Origin: CAZTHL01 sp964613585 | GTDB taxonomy: Bacteria > Pseudomonadota > Alphaproteobacteria > DSM-16000 > Inquilinaceae | DNA length: 64,000 bases | Direction of reading: 5' to 3' | Assembly: GCA_964613585.1 (NCBI GenBank) | Contig: CAZTHL010000001.1 | Location: forward strand, 1 to 64,000 | In this document: positions 42,366-52,740 of the stretch, one piece after another | Position numbering within the stretch: the stretch's first letter is position 1 | How the letters are laid out: each line of letters starts with the position of its first letter | Made by a program: the position numbers and the translations under genes | Notes under the pieces: model-generated | Database searches by the model: none | What the model was told of the DNA's origin: nothing | What the model saw: the letters and a program-made list of their open reading frames with translations, nothing else

Positions 42366-43958
42366 ATGGCCGAGCGCATCTTCCTCTTTGACACGACGCT
42401 GCGTGACGGCGCGCAGACGCAGGGGATCGACTTCTCGGTGGTCGACAAGGTGGCGATTGCCCGCGAGCTCGATCGCATCGGCATTGATTACATCGAGGGT
42501 GGATGGCCTGGCGCGAATCCGACCGATGATGCGTTCTTCGCCGAACCGCCCCGTCTGGAGCGGGCGAGGCTGACAGCCTTCGGCATGACCCGACGCGGCG
42601 GCCGCTCTGCCGACAACGACCCCGGTCTGCGCGCCCTGCACGAGGCCAGGGCGCCGGCTGTGTGCCTGTTCGGCAAGACCTGGGACTTCCACGTTGACGT
42701 CGCGCTCGGCGTGCCGCGGGAGGAGAACCTGCGGATGATCGCCGACAGCGTCGCCTCAGTGGTCCGTCGCGATCGTGAAGCGCTTTTCGACTGCGAGCAT
42801 TTCTTTGACGGCTACAAGAACAATCCTGGCTATGCCCTTGATTGTGCACGAGCCGCGGCGGCGGCGGGCGCGCGCTGGGTTGTGCTCTGCGACACCAATG
42901 GCGGCACCTTGCCCCACGAGATCGAGGCTATCGTCGACGAGGTATCCCGGCATATCCCGCCGGAGCGCCTCGGCATTCACGCCCATGACGACACCGGCAA
43001 CGCCGTGGCCAACAGCTTGGCGGCGGTCCGCGCCGGGTGCCGGCAGGTGCAGGGCACCCTGAACGGGCTTGGCGAGCGCTGCGGCAATGCCAACCTCATA
43101 AGTCTGATCCCGTCGTTGATGCTGAAGCTGGGCTTCGAGACGGGCCTGGACGGCGAGAGCCTGCGCGGTCTGACCCGGCTGAGCCGCTGGTTTGACGAGC
43201 ACCTGAACCGTTCGCCCGACACCCAGGCGCCCTATGTCGGGGCGCGGGCGTTCACCCATAAGGGGGGCGCCCATGTCTCGGCTATGGCCAAGGACACGCG
43301 ATCCTATGAGCATGTCGAGCCGGAGGCGGTGGGCAATCGGCGGAGCATCGTCGTCTCCGACCAGTCCGGCCGGGCGAACGTGCTCGCGCGGCTCGCCGAG
43401 CTGGGCATGAAGGTCGACCCCGACCACCCCAATGTCGGCCGGCTGGTTGAACTGGTGAAGGAGCGTGAGTTCGACGGCTATGCCTATGACGGCGCCGAGG
43501 CGAGCTTCGAGTTGCTGGCCCGTCGCATGCTGGGCCAAGTGCCCGATTATTTCGAGCTACTGCGATTTTCGGTCACCGATGAGCGACGCTTCAACGCCCG
43601 GGGTCAACTGGTGACCGAATCGGAGGCGACGGTGAAGGTGCGGGTCGCCAACGCCGTGCGGCACACGGTGGCCGACGGCAATGGCCCGGTGAACGCCATC
43701 GACCTCGCGTTGCGCAAGGCGCTGGAGCCGACCTATCCGGCGCTCCGCGACATGAAGCTGGTCGACTACCGGGTGCGCATCCTTCGCGCGCGGGAGGCCT
43801 CCGCCGCCCTGCCGCGCGTGCTGATCGAGAGCGCCAACGCGGCGGGCGCCCGCTGGTCGACGGTCGGCGTCTCCACCAACATCATCGACGCCTCGTTCGA
43901 CGCGCTTGGCGACAGCTTCGTCTACAAGCTGTTCCAGGCCGGGACCCCGGCTGCGTGA
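42366..43958 (+). CDS. cimA: (R)-citramalate synthase / isopropylmalate-synthase-like (CimA type)
   Basis: The 530-residue enzyme belongs to the HMGL-like acyltransferases. It begins IFLFDTTLRDGAQTQGIDF, with the catalytic RDG, and has DYIEGGWPGANPTD, the metal motif GIHAHDDTGNAVANS, and AFTHKGGAHVSAM. A C-terminal leucine/isoleucine-sensing domain follows (about 380-530). The YIEGGWPGANPTD phrase separates CimA (TIGR00977) from LeuA. It would condense pyruvate and acetyl-CoA to citramalate for isoleucine synthesis. An open frame reaches back to 42171 inside cysS; the ATG at 42366 is the family start. Confidence 0.88.
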   Translation: MAERIFLFDTTLRDGAQTQGIDFSVVDKVAIARELDRIGIDYIEGGWPGANPTDDAFFAEPPRLERARLTAFGMTRRGGRSADNDPGLRALHEARAPAVCLFGKTWDFHVDVALGVPREENLRMIADSVASVVRRDREALFDCEHFFDGYKNNPGYALDCARAAAAAGARWVVLCDTNGGTLPHEIEAIVDEVSRHIPPERLGIHAHDDTGNAVANSLAAVRAGCRQVQGTLNGLGERCGNANLISLIPSLMLKLGFETGLDGESLRGLTRLSRWFDEHLNRSPDTQAPYVGARAFTHKGGAHVSAMAKDTRSYEHVEPEAVGNRRSIVVSDQSGRANVLARLAELGMKVDPDHPNVGRLVELVKEREFDGYAYDGAEASFELLARRMLGQVPDYFELLRFSVTDERRFNARGQLVTESEATVKVRVANAVRHTVADGNGPVNAIDLALRKALEPTYPALRDMKLVDYRVRILRAREASAALPRVLIESANAAGARWSTVGVSTNIIDASFDALGDSFVYKLFQAGTPAA

Positions 43959-44047
43959 GCCCGGAGAGCCGAAAGGGCCGAAGCGGCGCGGGCCGTCGCG
44001 ACGCGTCGGGGCAGGGCCGCGGGCGGGTCTGACGGGCGGGACCGCGA

Positions 44048-44845
44048 GTGTCCGGCACGAACCATACGAGGGAGGCCGCGGGCGGCCCGGTGCGGGACGA
44101 AGGGCCTGTGGTGATCCTGGTCCGGCCGCAGCTTGGCGAGAACATCGGCACCGCGGCGCGGGCTATGCTCAACACCGGTCTCGAGCGGCTGCGACTCGTG
44201 GCGCCGCGCGACCCGTGGCCGAACGAGCGCGCCACAGCCGCCGCCTCGGGGGCCGACCGGGTGCTCCTGAGGGCGACGGTGTATGGGCGCACCGAGGAGG
44301 CCATCGCCGATCTGACCGCCGTCTATGCCACGACCGCTCGGCCACGCGACATGGTGAAGCCGGTGCTGACCCCGCGGCAGGCGGCTCTCGGCATGGCGGA
44401 GATGCCGGAGGGGGCGGCGCGCGCCGGCATTCTCTTTGGGCCTGAGCGATCCGGTCTCGACAATGAGGACGTGGTGTTGGCCGACACCATCATCGCGGCG
44501 CCGCTGAATCCAGCCTTCTCGTCCCTCAACCTGGCGCAGGCCGTGCTGCTGGTCGGCTATGAATGGTATCAGGCCGCCGGCGCCACCCGCATGCCGAGCC
44601 CCGCCGGCGCGACGGAGGCGCCCGCCACCAAGCACCACCTGCTCGGCCTGTTCGAGCACCTGGAGCAGGAGCTGGACGCTTCAGGCTTCTTTCATCCCAA
44701 GGAGAAGCGGCCCGGGATGGTGCGCAACCTGCGCAACGTGCTGCAACGCGCCGGCATGACCGAGCATGAGGTTCGCACGCTGCATGGCGTGGTCACGGCG
44801 CTGTCGGGGCGGCGGCTCGGCGGCAAGCCGAGGGGGCGGGGCTAG
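44048..44845 (+). CDS. trmJ: tRNA/rRNA 2'-O-methyltransferase, TrmJ type (SpoU/SPOUT)
   Basis: The 265-residue SPOUT methyltransferase begins with VVILVRPQLGENIGTAARAM and has the knot motifs ILFGPERSGLDNEDV and NPAFSSLNLAQAVLLVGYE. The C-terminal helical extension HHLLGLFEHLEQELDASGFF is found in TrmJ, which methylates the ribose at tRNA position 32. The start is a GTG at 44048. It closes the cysS-cimA-trmJ run; repeat copy C begins at its stop codon. Confidence 0.87.
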   Translation: MSGTNHTREAAGGPVRDEGPVVILVRPQLGENIGTAARAMLNTGLERLRLVAPRDPWPNERATAAASGADRVLLRATVYGRTEEAIADLTAVYATTARPRDMVKPVLTPRQAALGMAEMPEGAARAGILFGPERSGLDNEDVVLADTIIAAPLNPAFSSLNLAQAVLLVGYEWYQAAGATRMPSPAGATEAPATKHHLLGLFEHLEQELDASGFFHPKEKRPGMVRNLRNVLQRAGMTEHEVRTLHGVVTALSGRRLGGKPRGRG

Positions 44846-44971
44846 GGCGTTTCCGGGTAAGGTTGGCATAGCCGGCCCGGTCCCCCGCCCGGCCCCCCAA
44901 CGACAGCATGCTTGGGGTGACCGGGTGGGAAAGCGGGCCGATGCCGCTTCTGCGTCACGCGGAAACGCTCT
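44844..44971. repeat. Intergenic palindromic repeat, copy C
   Basis: This 128-bp copy begins at the trmJ stop codon with AGGGCGTTTCCGGG and ends with GGAAACGCTCT. The core CAACGACAGCATGCTTGGGG is at 44898-44917. It is the most compact core-bearing copy with both ends: arms of about 50 bases on each side of the core. It lies between trmJ and the convergent DUF2147 gene. Confidence 0.75.
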
Positions 44972-45012
44972 GGGAAAGCGGAGATTATCGGTCTTCGGCG
45001 CGCCAGGATCGG

Positions 45013-45501
45013 TCAACGCACGAGAGCGGCCGACACCGGAGCGCAGCGCTCGTGATTGTCGGGGAGGCGGGTCCACTCCTCGGTCTTGCCGAACAGCGGC
45101 ACGCCCAGATAGCCCCGCAAAGCCAGGGTGTCCGGGTGCTCGAGAGTAATTTCGGCCCCATAACGATCGCCGCTGCGCGGATCAACCACCCAGCCGTCGC
45201 GCCAGTGGCCGTCGCCGTCTGCCTCGAAGCCGCCCAAGATCTGCACGGAGCAGAGCGGCCGCTGGCTGTCAGAGGCGCCTTGGGAGGCCATACGGCGGTT
45301 CCCGTCCTGATCGGCGAACCAGGCGAGCCGGCCGCATACGGAGGCGCCGCACGGGACAATCTCCACGGCCGCGTTGCCGTTTCGGGTCAGCCACAGGCCG
45401 GTCAGATCCTGGTCCGCCGTATGACGGCCCGGCAGCGCCAACGCCTGGGTGGCGCCCAGCAGCACGGCCAGCAGCGTGCCAATCCTGACGATAGCGGACA
45501 T
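45013..45501 (-). CDS. DUF2147 domain secreted protein
   Basis: The 162-residue protein has a signal peptide (MSAIVRIGTLLAVLLGATQALALP) and a DUF2147 domain: LTGLWLTRNGNAAVEI, CGASVCGRLAWF, LCSVQILGGF, WRDGWVVDPRSGDRYGAEI and LRGYLGVPLFGKTEEWTR. The family is a periplasmic lipocalin-like beta-barrel protein of unknown ligand. The ATG at 45501 is chosen so that the signal peptide comes first. It stands alone, convergent with trmJ. Confidence 0.85.
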   Translation of the reverse strand: MSAIVRIGTLLAVLLGATQALALPGRHTADQDLTGLWLTRNGNAAVEIVPCGASVCGRLAWFADQDGNRRMASQGASDSQRPLCSVQILGGFEADGDGHWRDGWVVDPRSGDRYGAEITLEHPDTLALRGYLGVPLFGKTEEWTRLPDNHERCAPVSAALVR

Positions 45502-45684
45502 ATCCGTCTCCCGCCTGCGCCCTTGATCCGGCGGCAACAGCGTTGTGGAAATGCGTCAGCGACGCCTGTCAAGTCCCGATGCCTCTACCTAGCGCCCCCT
45601 AAGAACGGAGCCAAGGAACGGATATTCAAGTCGCCGCGAGCGGACGCGATCGACGATGAAGCAAGCGTAGCAATGATGCAACAT

Positions 45685-45712
45685 TTGACAGGGCGGTCGG
45701 GCGTTCTAATGT
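45685..45712 (+). promoter_or_regulatory. Strong sigma-70 promoter of rpsD
   Basis: A consensus TTGACA (45685-45690) and TAATGT (45707-45712) are 16 bases apart. This is the best housekeeping promoter seen in the window and lies about 145 bases before the rpsD start, leaving room for a regulated leader. Confidence 0.65.
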
Positions 45713-45772
45713 GCCCCTCATTCCCGAGAACGCGGGCAGCTTTCGCGGACGCCGTCGTCGGCGCGCGTCATC

Positions 45773-45827
45773 GCTGTCCCGTCCGCGCCGGCTTTTGGCC
45801 CGGCACCAGCGGACCTATCGGGACAGC
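45773..45827 (+). ncRNA. Structured rpsD mRNA leader, candidate S4 autoregulatory element
   Basis: Three nested stems can form: GCTGTCCCG (45773-45781) with CGGGACAGC (45819-45827), a perfect 9-bp pair; TCCGC (45782-45786) with GCGGA (45809-45813); and GCCGG (45787-45791) with CCGGC (45800-45804). Unpaired bases fall almost only on the 3' side (ACCA, CCTAT) and in the terminal loop. It ends 30 bases before the rpsD ATG, which has only a weak ribosome binding site. S4 is the translational regulator of its own message in several bacteria, so a binding site for S4 is a natural reading. Confidence 0.55.
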
Positions 45828-45857
45828 CGATCAGCAAGACGGAAATGGACCGGTTTG

Positions 45858-46475
45858 ATGAGCAAGCGAGCACGATCGAAATACAAGATCGACCGACGTC
45901 TGGGGGTGAACCTATGGGGTCGGCCCAAAAGCCCGATCAACCGTCGAGAATACGGGCCGGGTCAGCATGGTCAACGCCGCAAGAAGCCGACTGATTTCGG
46001 CACACAGCTGATGGCGAAGCAAAAGCTGAAGGGCCATTACGGCAACATTGGGGAACGCCAGTTCCGCCGCTATTACGAGGAAGCGGTGCGCCGCAAGGGC
46101 GACACTGGGGAGAACCTGATCGAGCTGCTGGAGCGCCGCCTGGACGCTGTCGTCTATCGAATGAAGTTTGCGCCAACGGTGTTCGCGGCGCGGCAGTTCA
46201 TCAGCCACGGCCATGTGCTGGTCAACGGGCGCCGGGTGACCATACCGTCCTTCCAGGTGCGCAACGGCGACACGGTCGAGTTGAAGGAAAAGATTCGTGA
46301 GCTGACCGTAGTGCTGGAGGCCGTGGCCTCAGGCGAGCGCGACGTGCCGGACTACATGGAGGTGGTGCACGACAAGGAGATGAAGGGTCGCCTTGCCCGC
46401 ACGCCGCAGCTCGCCGACGTGCCCTATCCGGTCACCATGGAGCCGAACCTGGTTATCGAGTTCTATTCGCGGTGA
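45858..46475 (+). CDS. rpsD: 30S ribosomal protein S4
   Basis: The 205-residue protein is ribosomal S4, a primary 16S rRNA binder of the small-subunit body. It starts MSKRARSKYKIDRRLGVNLW and contains the S4 RNA-binding domain RRLDAVVYRMKFAPTVFAAR and ISHGHVLVNGRRVTIPS. No zinc-binding cysteines are present. The frame continues upstream to 45711, but those residues come from the leader. It is a single gene here, away from the main ribosomal operons, as in other alphaproteobacteria. Confidence 0.97.
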   Translation: MSKRARSKYKIDRRLGVNLWGRPKSPINRREYGPGQHGQRRKKPTDFGTQLMAKQKLKGHYGNIGERQFRRYYEEAVRRKGDTGENLIELLERRLDAVVYRMKFAPTVFAARQFISHGHVLVNGRRVTIPSFQVRNGDTVELKEKIRELTVVLEAVASGERDVPDYMEVVHDKEMKGRLARTPQLADVPYPVTMEPNLVIEFYSR

Positions 46476-46543
46476 CGCGGGCGGCAATCACGGCGACCGG
46501 TATCCTCCTTCTTTTTTGCGCCATCCGGGCGGTACGCATCTGT

Positions 46544-46571
46544 CACCCGCTCAGCCGTGAGGCGGCGGGTG
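46544..46571. terminator. Nested hairpin after rpsD
   Basis: CACCCGC (46544-46550) pairs with GCGGGTG (46565-46571), and CTCA/TGAG can pair inside it. It begins 69 bases behind the rpsD stop. No T-tract follows, so it is a candidate only. Confidence 0.35.
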
Positions 46572-46596
46572 GCTGTATGGACGGAACAAGTGTACG

Positions 46597-46659
46597 CGGG
46601 TTGATGTCGCGCAGCGGGTGTGTGAGCCGTGGGTGTCACACACCGCCTTACTCAACCCG
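46597..46659. ncRNA. Candidate structured RNA between rpsD and grxD
   Basis: Two coaxial stems are possible: CGGGTTGA (46597-46604) with TCAACCCG (46652-46659), a perfect 8 bp, and GGTGTGTGA (46617-46625) with TCACACACC (46636-46644), a perfect 9 bp, joined by internal loops of 12 and 7 bases. It lies between the convergent rpsD and grxD genes, 122 bases from rpsD and 94 from grxD. It could be a bidirectional transcription end or an independent small RNA. I do not recognise an RNA family. Confidence 0.4.
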
Positions 46660-46753
46660 TAATGATGCGTGGTTGCCGAAGGGCGCTTTACGGTTTGTGC
46701 GGAGCGTAGCGCAGCTGAAAGGCTCCCCTGTGACCGCTCCCCTGTAACCGCTG

Positions 46754-47092
46754 CTACGCAGCCGGCTGAACCTCGATTCCGCGGCTGTTCAGCAGCTCCA
46801 GCAGCTCACCGGTCTGATACATCTCACGGACAATGTCACAGCCGCCGACGAACTCTCCCTTCACGTAGAGTTGGGGGATCGTCGGCCAGTTGCTGAACTC
46901 CTTGATGCCCTGCCGGATGCTCGGATCCATGAGGACGTCAACGCTGCCGAACTTGACGCCAAGGTGGGTCAGCACCTGCACCACCGCGGCCGAGAAGCCG
47001 CACTGAGGGAAGACCGGCGACCCCTTCATGAACAGAATCACGTCGTTGCTGTTCACTTCCTGGCGGATCCGCTCGTGAACCGCATTTTCCAT
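46754..47092 (-). CDS. grxD: Monothiol glutaredoxin Grx4 family
   Basis: The 112-residue protein has the monothiol active site CGFS (C31) in MKGSPVFPQCGFS, and the glutathione-binding WPTIPQLYVKGEFVGGCDI. Such proteins bind a [2Fe-2S] cluster with glutathione and often with BolA, and pass it to other proteins. The bolA gene is directly upstream on the same strand, 29 bases away, which supports that partnership. Confidence 0.94.
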   Translation of the reverse strand: MENAVHERIRQEVNSNDVILFMKGSPVFPQCGFSAAVVQVLTHLGVKFGSVDVLMDPSIRQGIKEFSNWPTIPQLYVKGEFVGGCDIVREMYQTGELLELLNSRGIEVQPAA

Positions 47093-47121
47093 GATGAGCC
47101 CTTCAGATTGCCAAGGGTTGG

Positions 47122-47364
47122 TCAGCGCACGGCGTCGGGAGCAGCCGTCTGCAGGGCAAGCGCATGCAATTCTCCGCCCATGCGGCCCTGCAGCGCCTTA
47201 TAGACCATCTGGTGCTGCTGCACCCGGGTCTTGCCGGCGAAAGCCGGGCTGATGACATACGCCGCGTAATGGTCGCCATCACCGCGAAGATCCTCGATCC
47301 GCACGTCGGCGTCGGGAATCCCCTCCTTGATCATCCGGACGATCTCCGCGGGCTCCATCGCCAT
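47122..47364 (-). CDS. BolA family protein
   Basis: The 80-residue protein has the BolA fold: MEPAEIVRMIKEGIPDADVR, GDGDHYAAYVISPAFAGK, VQQHQMVYKALQGRMGGELH and the ending ALALQT. The invariant histidine of the helix-turn region (RVQQHQMVY) is present. It probably forms a [2Fe-2S] complex with the adjacent monothiol glutaredoxin. I start at the ATG at 47364; a frame to 47418 overlaps the purL end and lacks family similarity there. It lies 50 bases behind purL. Confidence 0.9.
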   Translation of the reverse strand: MAMEPAEIVRMIKEGIPDADVRIEDLRGDGDHYAAYVISPAFAGKTRVQQHQMVYKALQGRMGGELHALALQTAAPDAVR

Positions 47365-47414
47365 GTCGAGTCGTGCCTCTTGGTTCAGTCGAGCCGCCCG
47401 GTCAGAGGCGGTAG

Positions 47415-49622
<2,208 letters not shown>

Positions 49623-49689
49623 GGAGCGTGCCTTGAGAGCCGGGCGAGGAGGCGGGTCGAGCCTTCGATGCCCATGCCGCCGCCGCCGG

Positions 49690-51261
49690 TCAAGGCGCCG
49701 GTGGCGCCCATTGGTAGACCCAGGTCTCCGTGAGCGGCCGGCCGTCGAGTCGCAGGAACAGGCGCATATCGATCGGTTCACGGGTATCCTCGGTCGGACG
49801 CAGGTCGAAGATCGCCCGGCGGCCCCGAATCGCGTGCAGCGGCCGAGCTGAGGGCAGCTCGACCATGCCCCTCGACACCGTGATCACTGGCTCCACCGCG
49901 GCGTCGTCCGGGAGCATCGACAGGTCGCCGCCCGCGAAGTCGACGACGAATTTCCGAGAGTAGTATTCGCGTGGCTGGCCGACCACGCCGCCGATGCCGG
50001 TCCGGCTCGCTCTGACCGTGGCAAGGGGCGGCTCAATCGGCGGCTCCAGGCACCAGTGCAGCCGATAGGCGATGTTGATCTCGTCGCCGGGCTCGGCCGG
50101 CCGCTCCGGGTTCCAGAAGGCGACAATGTTGTCGAAGGTTTCGTCCTCGGTGGGAATCTCGACCAGCTGCACGGCGCCGCGTCCCCATGGACCCCTGGGC
50201 TCGACCCAAAGGCTGGGCCGACGCTCGTAGAAGACACCGTCGTCCTGGTAGTTGGCGAAGGCGCGGTCGCGCTGCATGAGGCCGAAGCCGCGCGGGTTCT
50301 CGTCGACGAAGGAATTGACCCGGACGGTTGTCGGGTTGACCAGCGGTCGCCAGACCCATTCCCCGGCTCCGGTCCATAGGCTCAGCCCGTCCGAGTCATG
50401 GATCTCGGGGCGGAAATCGTTGGCTTGGCGGCGATCGTTCTCGCCGGTCTGATACATGCTCGTGAGCGGCGCGATGCCGAGCCGGTCGATCCGGGCCCGC
50501 GGGAACAGGGTCGCCGTGACATCCATCACCGTGGCCATACCAGGCTCGATCACGAAGCTGTAGGCGCCGGCAACGCTCGGACCGTCGAGCAGGGCATGGA
50601 CCCGCACGAAGGCCTGCCCCGGGGCTGGGCGCTCGAGCCAGAAGGCGCGGAAAATCGGGAACTCCTCGGGCTCCGGCAGGCCGGTCTTGACCGCGAGGCC
50701 GCGGGCGGACAGCCCGTACTGGTAGGTCCCGGTCACGGCCCGGAAGTAGCTGGCGCCGAGGAAGGCGACCATGTCGAGGTCGAAATTGGTATGGAAGTGC
50801 AACCGGAAGCCGGCAAAGCCGAGATCGTCCGGCAGCGGAGGATCGAAGCCGGTCGCTCCATAATGAAACAACGCTGCATTGTACTCGATTGGTCGCGCCT
50901 CGCCATCAACCACCTCGAACAGGCGTACCGGGTCGTGGAAGAAGAGGCCCAGGTGGAAGAACTGCGCCTGAAACAGCAGGTCCGTGTCCCGCCACAAGGC
51001 ATGGTCGGCATCAAACGAGATGGCCTGGTACTGATCCCAATCGAGGCCAGAGAGGCTCGGCGGCAGCGGGCGCTCATTCGGGTGGTAGGGCTTGCCGGCC
51101 ACGCGTCGCGCCAAGTCGACCAGCCAGCCGCGGTCGAACGACGCCGCGTCCGCCGGCAGCTCGGGAATCGGGCTGTCCGCGGTCTGAGCGCGGGCAAGGG
51201 ACGGCAGAACGAGGGTGGCGGGCACGCCGGCCAATGCGGCGCAGAAACGGCGGCGGTGCAT
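49690..51261 (-). CDS. opgG: Periplasmic glucan biosynthesis protein (OpgG/MdoG family)
   Basis: The 523-residue protein has a twin-arginine-like signal (RRRFCAALAGVPATLVLPSLARAQ) and the MdoG fold: FDRGWLVDLARRVAGKPYHP, YQAISFDADHALWR, FQAQFFHLGLFFHDPVRLFE, APLTSMYQTGEND and the C-terminal Ig-like part. OpgG acts in the periplasm on the beta-glucan backbone of osmoregulated periplasmic glucans. Its usual partner glucosyltransferase OpgH is absent here. The gene is placed inside the purine run between purQ and purL, same strand, which is unusual. Confidence 0.9.
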   Translation of the reverse strand: MHRRRFCAALAGVPATLVLPSLARAQTADSPIPELPADAASFDRGWLVDLARRVAGKPYHPNERPLPPSLSGLDWDQYQAISFDADHALWRDTDLLFQAQFFHLGLFFHDPVRLFEVVDGEARPIEYNAALFHYGATGFDPPLPDDLGFAGFRLHFHTNFDLDMVAFLGASYFRAVTGTYQYGLSARGLAVKTGLPEPEEFPIFRAFWLERPAPGQAFVRVHALLDGPSVAGAYSFVIEPGMATVMDVTATLFPRARIDRLGIAPLTSMYQTGENDRRQANDFRPEIHDSDGLSLWTGAGEWVWRPLVNPTTVRVNSFVDENPRGFGLMQRDRAFANYQDDGVFYERRPSLWVEPRGPWGRGAVQLVEIPTEDETFDNIVAFWNPERPAEPGDEINIAYRLHWCLEPPIEPPLATVRASRTGIGGVVGQPREYYSRKFVVDFAGGDLSMLPDDAAVEPVITVSRGMVELPSARPLHAIRGRRAIFDLRPTEDTREPIDMRLFLRLDGRPLTETWVYQWAPPAP

Positions 51262-51336
51262 GGGTCTCCAAAGGCTCCGACGGCGGCCGCCCGGGGTCCG
51301 GGTGCCCCGCCGATCGACGGTGATGAAAAGGCCGGG

Positions 51337-52059
51337 CTATGCCGCTCCGGCCGTGGCGTCCGGGTGCCGGTTCGTGGAGCCGAGCGCGGACAGCAATCCC
51401 TCGAACAGGGGAAGGCCGTCACTATTTCCAAGGGCCGGGTCAGCGGCCCGCTCGGGATGCGGCATCATGCCGAGGACGTTGCGGCGGTGATTGAGCACCC
51501 CGGCAATGTTGTGGGCGGAGCCGTTCGGGTTTCCGTCCTCGCCGTCGCCGACGGGGGCATAACGGAAGACCACCCGGTCCCCGTCCTCGAGCCGCCGGAG
51601 CGTGGCGTTGTCGGCGAAATAGTTGCCGTCCTGATGTGCGACCGGAAGGCGGATGAACTGGCCGAGGCCGTACCGGCCGGTGAACGGGCTGTCGGTCGTC
51701 TCGACGCGGAGCCGAACCGTCCTCGACACGAATCTCAGGTCGCGGTTGCGCATCAGCGCGCCGGGCAGCAGGCCGATCTCGGTCAGCACCTGGAAGCCAT
51801 TGCAGACGCCCAGCACCGCGACGCCTCGCTCGGCTTGCCGCCGGACCGCATCCATGACCGGCGACCGGGCCGCCATGGCGCCCGAGCGCAGATAGTCGCC
51901 ATAGGAGAAGCCGCCGGGCACGACAATCAGGTCAAGCGGGGGCAGCGTGGCATCTCGATGCCAGATCATGGCCGGTCGGCTGCCGCTGACGCGTTCCAGA
52001 GCGACCGCGGCGTCACGGTCGCAGTTCGAGCCCGGGAAGACGATGACGGCGGCCTTCAT
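51337..52059 (-). CDS. purQ: Phosphoribosylformylglycinamidine synthase subunit PurQ
   Basis: The 240-residue class I glutamine amidotransferase supplies ammonia to PurL. The triad is C86 (GVCNGFQ), H201 and E203 (MMPHPERA); VFPGSNCDRD starts the protein and VPGGFSYGDYLR forms the oxyanion strand. It is encoded six bases after the alkA-type gene and 75 bases before opgG. Confidence 0.96.
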   Translation of the reverse strand: MKAAVIVFPGSNCDRDAAVALERVSGSRPAMIWHRDATLPPLDLIVVPGGFSYGDYLRSGAMAARSPVMDAVRRQAERGVAVLGVCNGFQVLTEIGLLPGALMRNRDLRFVSRTVRLRVETTDSPFTGRYGLGQFIRLPVAHQDGNYFADNATLRRLEDGDRVVFRYAPVGDGEDGNPNGSAHNIAGVLNHRRNVLGMMPHPERAADPALGNSDGLPLFEGLLSALGSTNRHPDATAGAA

Positions 52060-52065
52060 CTCGGG

Positions 52066-52740
52066 TCAACCTCCGGACGCGATGGCGGCGGCCGCCGGAC
52101 GCGCCGCGCTCCGGCGCTCCGCGATCACGCGCAGATAGTGCTTCCAAATCAGGAGGGATGCCGCCGTCCGGCGCGGCCGCCAAGCCTCCCCCTCCTGCCG
52201 CAGGGTGTCGGCCGAAGGGCGGGCGTCACTCCCTGCCAGCCATTGCCAGCCAACTTGCAGCGCCATATCGCCGGCAGGCAGCACATCGCGCCGCCCGAGC
52301 GCCCACAGCAGATAGCACTCGGCAGTCCAGCGGCCGATGCCCTTGAATGCCGTGAGCCGGTCCAGCACGTCCTGGTCCTTGAGCCGGTCGAGCCCCTCAA
52401 GGTCGAGGCTGCCGTCGGCGATCGCCGTGGCGACACCACGCGCGCAAGCCTTCTTCTGGCGGCTGAAGCCGCAACGACGCAGATCGGCGTCCGACAGGGC
52501 GAGAAAGGCCGTCGGCTTTGGCGGACCGATCATCGCTTCGAGCCGGCGGTGCATGGCGCGTGCCGCCTGGATCGACATTTGCTGCTCGAGGATGATGTGC
52601 AGCAACGTGCCGAACCCGGGCTCGCGCAGGGACAGCGGAAACGGACTCACGCCGCCGTGCCGGTCGGCCAGGCGCTGGTCCTCGGCGGCCAGCGCGGCCA
52701 TGTCCCGGCGAAGGCAGGCGATCCGGGGATCGGCGGTCAC
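52066..52740 (-). CDS. DNA-3-methyladenine glycosylase II-like protein (AlkA/HhH-GPD)
   Basis: The 224-residue protein has the HhH-GPD base-excision fold. The hairpin reads LTAFKGIGRWTAECYLLWAL (about 129-148) and the catalytic aspartate is D158 in LPAGDMALQ. LHIILEQQMSIQAARAM is the usual entry helix. It would remove alkylated bases such as 3-methyladenine. The start is a GTG that overlaps the purS stop by four bases (GTGA), so translation is coupled to purS. The purQ gene follows six bases later. It is a DNA-repair gene embedded in a purine operon. Confidence 0.87.
   Translation of the reverse strand: MTADPRIACLRRDMAALAAEDQRLADRHGGVSPFPLSLREPGFGTLLHIILEQQMSIQAARAMHRRLEAMIGPPKPTAFLALSDADLRRCGFSRQKKACARGVATAIADGSLDLEGLDRLKDQDVLDRLTAFKGIGRWTAECYLLWALGRRDVLPAGDMALQVGWQWLAGSDARPSADTLRQEGEAWRPRRTAASLLIWKHYLRVIAERRSAARPAAAAIASGG

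Larger units (their letters stand above)
45502..45857. other. Divergent control region between the DUF2147 gene and rpsD
   Basis: No gene is visible. The region contains the strong rpsD promoter and the structured rpsD leader, listed separately, and must also hold the promoter of the DUF2147 gene near its left end. Confidence 0.5.

Noticed and set aside
46476..46753. Possible tRNA or known small RNA gene
   Set aside because: Stems are present, but there is no cloverleaf, T-loop or other recognisable RNA signature; it is listed only as a candidate structure.
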